A DNA stretch of 7,089 nucleotides. It comes from Methanoregula sp. (GTDB taxonomy: Archaea > Halobacteriota > Methanomicrobia > Methanomicrobiales > Methanospirillaceae). The notes beneath the pieces are model-generated. The model was not told the origin of the DNA. It worked only from the letters and a program-made list of their open reading frames with translations, and made no database searches. The stretch spans positions 1-7,089 of the forward strand of contig JAQTSH010000081.1 in assembly GCA_028711405.1 (NCBI GenBank), given 5' to 3'. Shown piece after piece: positions 5,837-7,089 of this stretch; the stretch's first letter is position 1; every line of letters begins with the position of its first letter. The translations under genes were made by a program, and so were the position numbers.

Positions 5837-6649
5837 TCAGCGGAAGATGCCGATCATGTCCAGACCGACAATGACCATGACAACGATAAAGACCTGTTTG
5901 ATCCGGTCGGCGGGAAGCGCATGGGCGGCACGGACACCGATCTGCGCCATGGGTACACTCACGGCAATGAGAACAAGCCACTGGACCAGGTTGACATACC
6001 CGACCGAGTAGGGCGGGAGCCCGGACACCCCCAGTCCGTTGATGATATAGGAGATGACCCCGCCAACCGATGCCGCCAGCATGACGACAGCGGAGGTTCC
6101 GATTGCCTGGTGGAGCGGGAACCGCAAGATGAGGGTCATCACCGGTATCATGATGATCCCACCCCCGATACCCAGGAGCCCGGACACGATGCCAAAGATG
6201 AGTCCCCACAGGACATACTGCCACCGGTTTTCTGAGATTCCCTGCACGGTAACAGGTGCCTTTCCAAAAAGCATCGTCACCGCTGATACAAGGACAACGA
6301 CCCCAAAGAGCGTGGTAAGGAGGTTTCCGGCGGTATGCGCCACGATGACCGAACCGAGAACCGCGCCAAGAAATGCCGGGACTGCCATAAGGGAGAGGTG
6401 CCGGGTGAGCACGCACTGCCGGCAGTGATGCCCCCAGGCGCTGGAGAGCGCTGTAGGGATGATGACGGCGAGGCTGGTGCCGAACGAGACCCGGATGGCG
6501 GTGGTTGGATCAATGCCGAGCGTGGACAGGAGCCAGTACTGCACGGGCACCATGAGAAATCCGCCTCCAAGCCCGAGCAGTCCGGAGGCAAATCCGATCA
6601 CACTGCCGGTCAAGGCAAGGACGATGACGGAAAAAATGAAGGGATCCAT
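5837..6649 (-). CDS. TauE/SafE-family membrane permease (putative anion/sulfite exporter)
   Basis: A polytopic membrane protein of the TauE/SafE (DUF81) family, whose characterised members move sulfite, sulfoacetate or related organic anions. From ATG 6649 it has 270 residues and about eight hydrophobic segments. The internal duplication is clear: GFASGLLGLGGGFLMVPV at 19-36 recurs as GIVSGLLGIGGGIIMIPV at 153-170, each followed by a T-S-containing helix (FGTSLAVI, IGTSAVVM). An unusual HHCRQC stretch (74-79) sits in the loop after the second helix. GTG 6700 is in frame and would add 17 polar residues; ATG 6649 is preferred because a transmembrane helix begins at once, though neither start has a clear ribosome site. 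It lies between the UPF0316 gene and rub, all in one direction with gaps of 74 and 73 bases. The substrate is unknown; sulfite export would suit a methanogen since sulfite poisons methyl-coenzyme M reductase (inference). Confidence 0.88.
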   Translation of the reverse strand: MDPFIFSVIVLALTGSVIGFASGLLGLGGGFLMVPVQYWLLSTLGIDPTTAIRVSFGTSLAVIIPTALSSAWGHHCRQCVLTRHLSLMAVPAFLGAVLGSVIVAHTAGNLLTTLFGVVVLVSAVTMLFGKAPVTVQGISENRWQYVLWGLIFGIVSGLLGIGGGIIMIPVMTLILRFPLHQAIGTSAVVMLAASVGGVISYIINGLGVSGLPPYSVGYVNLVQWLVLIAVSVPMAQIGVRAAHALPADRIKQVFIVVMVIVGLDMIGIFR

Positions 6650-6657
6650 GGTACTCG

Positions 6658-6681
6658 CCCCGGACCGGGTCTCAGCCGGGG
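6658..6681 (-). other. GC-rich hairpin ahead of the TauE-like start
   Basis: CCCCGG (6658-6663) and CCGGGG (6676-6681) are complementary arms around a 12-base loop, ending 8 bases before ATG 6649 on the minus strand. No T-tract follows, so it is not an obvious terminator. It may simply reflect CCGG-rich local composition, or structure near a start without a ribosome site. Confidence 0.3.
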
Positions 6682-6723
6682 AGCGGTGGGTTACTGGCAC
6701 TCATGGCGGGACACGATTCTCCA

Positions 6724-7089
6724 TCATTTTCCTTTTCGAAAGAACCGGAGCGAATCGATCCAGGAGAAGACGCACCGTGCCCTCGGTTCGGGAAAGACCC
6801 CTTCGGCAACGGACTTCACCTCTTCGACAGAATAGAAGGCATTCGGGTGGAACTGTTTGATGATGCTGATCACATGGGGCAGGTCCAGGCGCTTGATGAT
6901 GGTGAAGACCATCTTCACCCTGCCGGTCCCGCCTTCGCCGTCAATGGTGGTGACACCATACTGGTGTGCCCGGAGGTATGCGAGGAGTTCTTGTGGGTCT
7001 TCTTTTGTGATGATCCGGACGCTGGTCAGACCGATGGAGATCTTCTCCTCGATGAGCATACCGATGAACGTGCCTGCGGCGAACCCGGC
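6724..7089 (-). CDS. UPF0316-type membrane protein, C-terminal part (DUF5698 end + DUF2179), partial
   Basis: The frame stays open to the right edge of the window, so the 5' part of the gene is missing; 121 residues and the stop are visible. It opens with AGFAAGTFIGMLIEEKISIG, the end of a transmembrane helix leading into the cytoplasmic domain, typical of UPF0316 (DUF5698-DUF2179, YebE-like) proteins. ATG 7059 is therefore an internal methionine. A DUF2179 domain follows (about 22-95 of the visible part): SVRIITKED, YGVTTIDGEGGTGRVKMVFTIIKR, then HPNAFYSVEEVKSVAEGVF. DUF2179 domains are small cytoplasmic modules found after membrane domains; a ligand-sensing role has been proposed for the fold but function is unknown. 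A 26-residue basic tail ends FFRKGK. The TauE-like gene follows on the same strand 74 bases later. Confidence 0.85.
   Translation of the reverse strand, partial: AGFAAGTFIGMLIEEKISIGLTSVRIITKEDPQELLAYLRAHQYGVTTIDGEGGTGRVKMVFTIIKRLDLPHVISIIKQFHPNAFYSVEEVKSVAEGVFPEPRARCVFSWIDSLRFFRKGK

Noticed and set aside
5514..6416. Minus-strand open frame of 300 codons
   Set aside because: It overlaps rubredoxin and the TauE-like gene in another frame and has Arg/His/Gly-rich composition typical of a shadow frame in GC-rich DNA.
6675..6704. Nine- to ten-codon minus-strand ORF (ATG 6704) before the TauE-like gene
   Set aside because: Too short to judge; no evidence of a leader peptide with regulatory codons.
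1..7089. tRNA/rRNA genes, CRISPR arrays, insertion sequences or attachment sites
   Set aside because: None seen on either strand: no cloverleaf, no regular spaced repeats, no transposase or terminal inverted repeats.

Overview
This window looks like part of a methanogenic archaeon's chromosome, most likely an order Methanomicrobiales relative (inference). The reasons are an F420H2-oxidase-type flavodiiron protein, a divergent MsvR-type regulator (a family described only in methanogens) with its consensus DNA box, a NifH/CfbC-type ATPase start, and archaeal-style TATA elements and T-tract terminators. All genes are on the minus strand except msvR. There are no RNA genes, mobile elements or CRISPR arrays, and no gene-free stretch above 300 bases (the longest is 1597-1826).

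Layout from left to right: the first codons of a NifH-like P-loop iron-protein ATPase (1-47, minus, cut by the edge); a TrkH/KtrB-type cation channel subunit (136-1596, minus); an F420H2 oxidase FprA (1827-3044, minus); a divergent promoter/operator region (about 3045-3126) with a perfect TTCGTA-N4-TACGAA inverted repeat; the redox regulator MsvR (3127-3915, plus); a desulfoferrodoxin/superoxide reductase (4013-4393, minus); a second, different flavodiiron protein (4408-5592, minus); a 52-residue rubredoxin (5605-5763, minus); a TauE/SafE-family permease (5837-6649, minus); and the C-terminal part of a UPF0316 (DUF5698-DUF2179) membrane protein (6724-7089, minus, cut by the edge).

The centre, about 1.8-5.8 kb, is an oxygen-defence island. 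Two transcription units sit either side of MsvR: fprA1 read away from it, and rub-fprA2-dfx read towards it. FprA1 would reduce O2 to water with F420H2. FprA2 would reduce O2 (or NO) with electrons probably passed through rubredoxin, and the superoxide reductase turns superoxide into peroxide, again probably with rubredoxin as donor. No peroxidase or catalase is in view. MsvR, with a winged-helix domain and a five-cysteine V4R domain, is well placed to repress fprA1 and itself under reducing conditions.

I do not see a clearly undescribed system. The points most worth following up are the elaborate MsvR operator, the co-location of two flavodiiron subfamilies with a superoxide reductase, a glycine-to-alanine change in the first selectivity-filter loop of TrkH, and an unexplained perfect inverted repeat at the rubredoxin leader.
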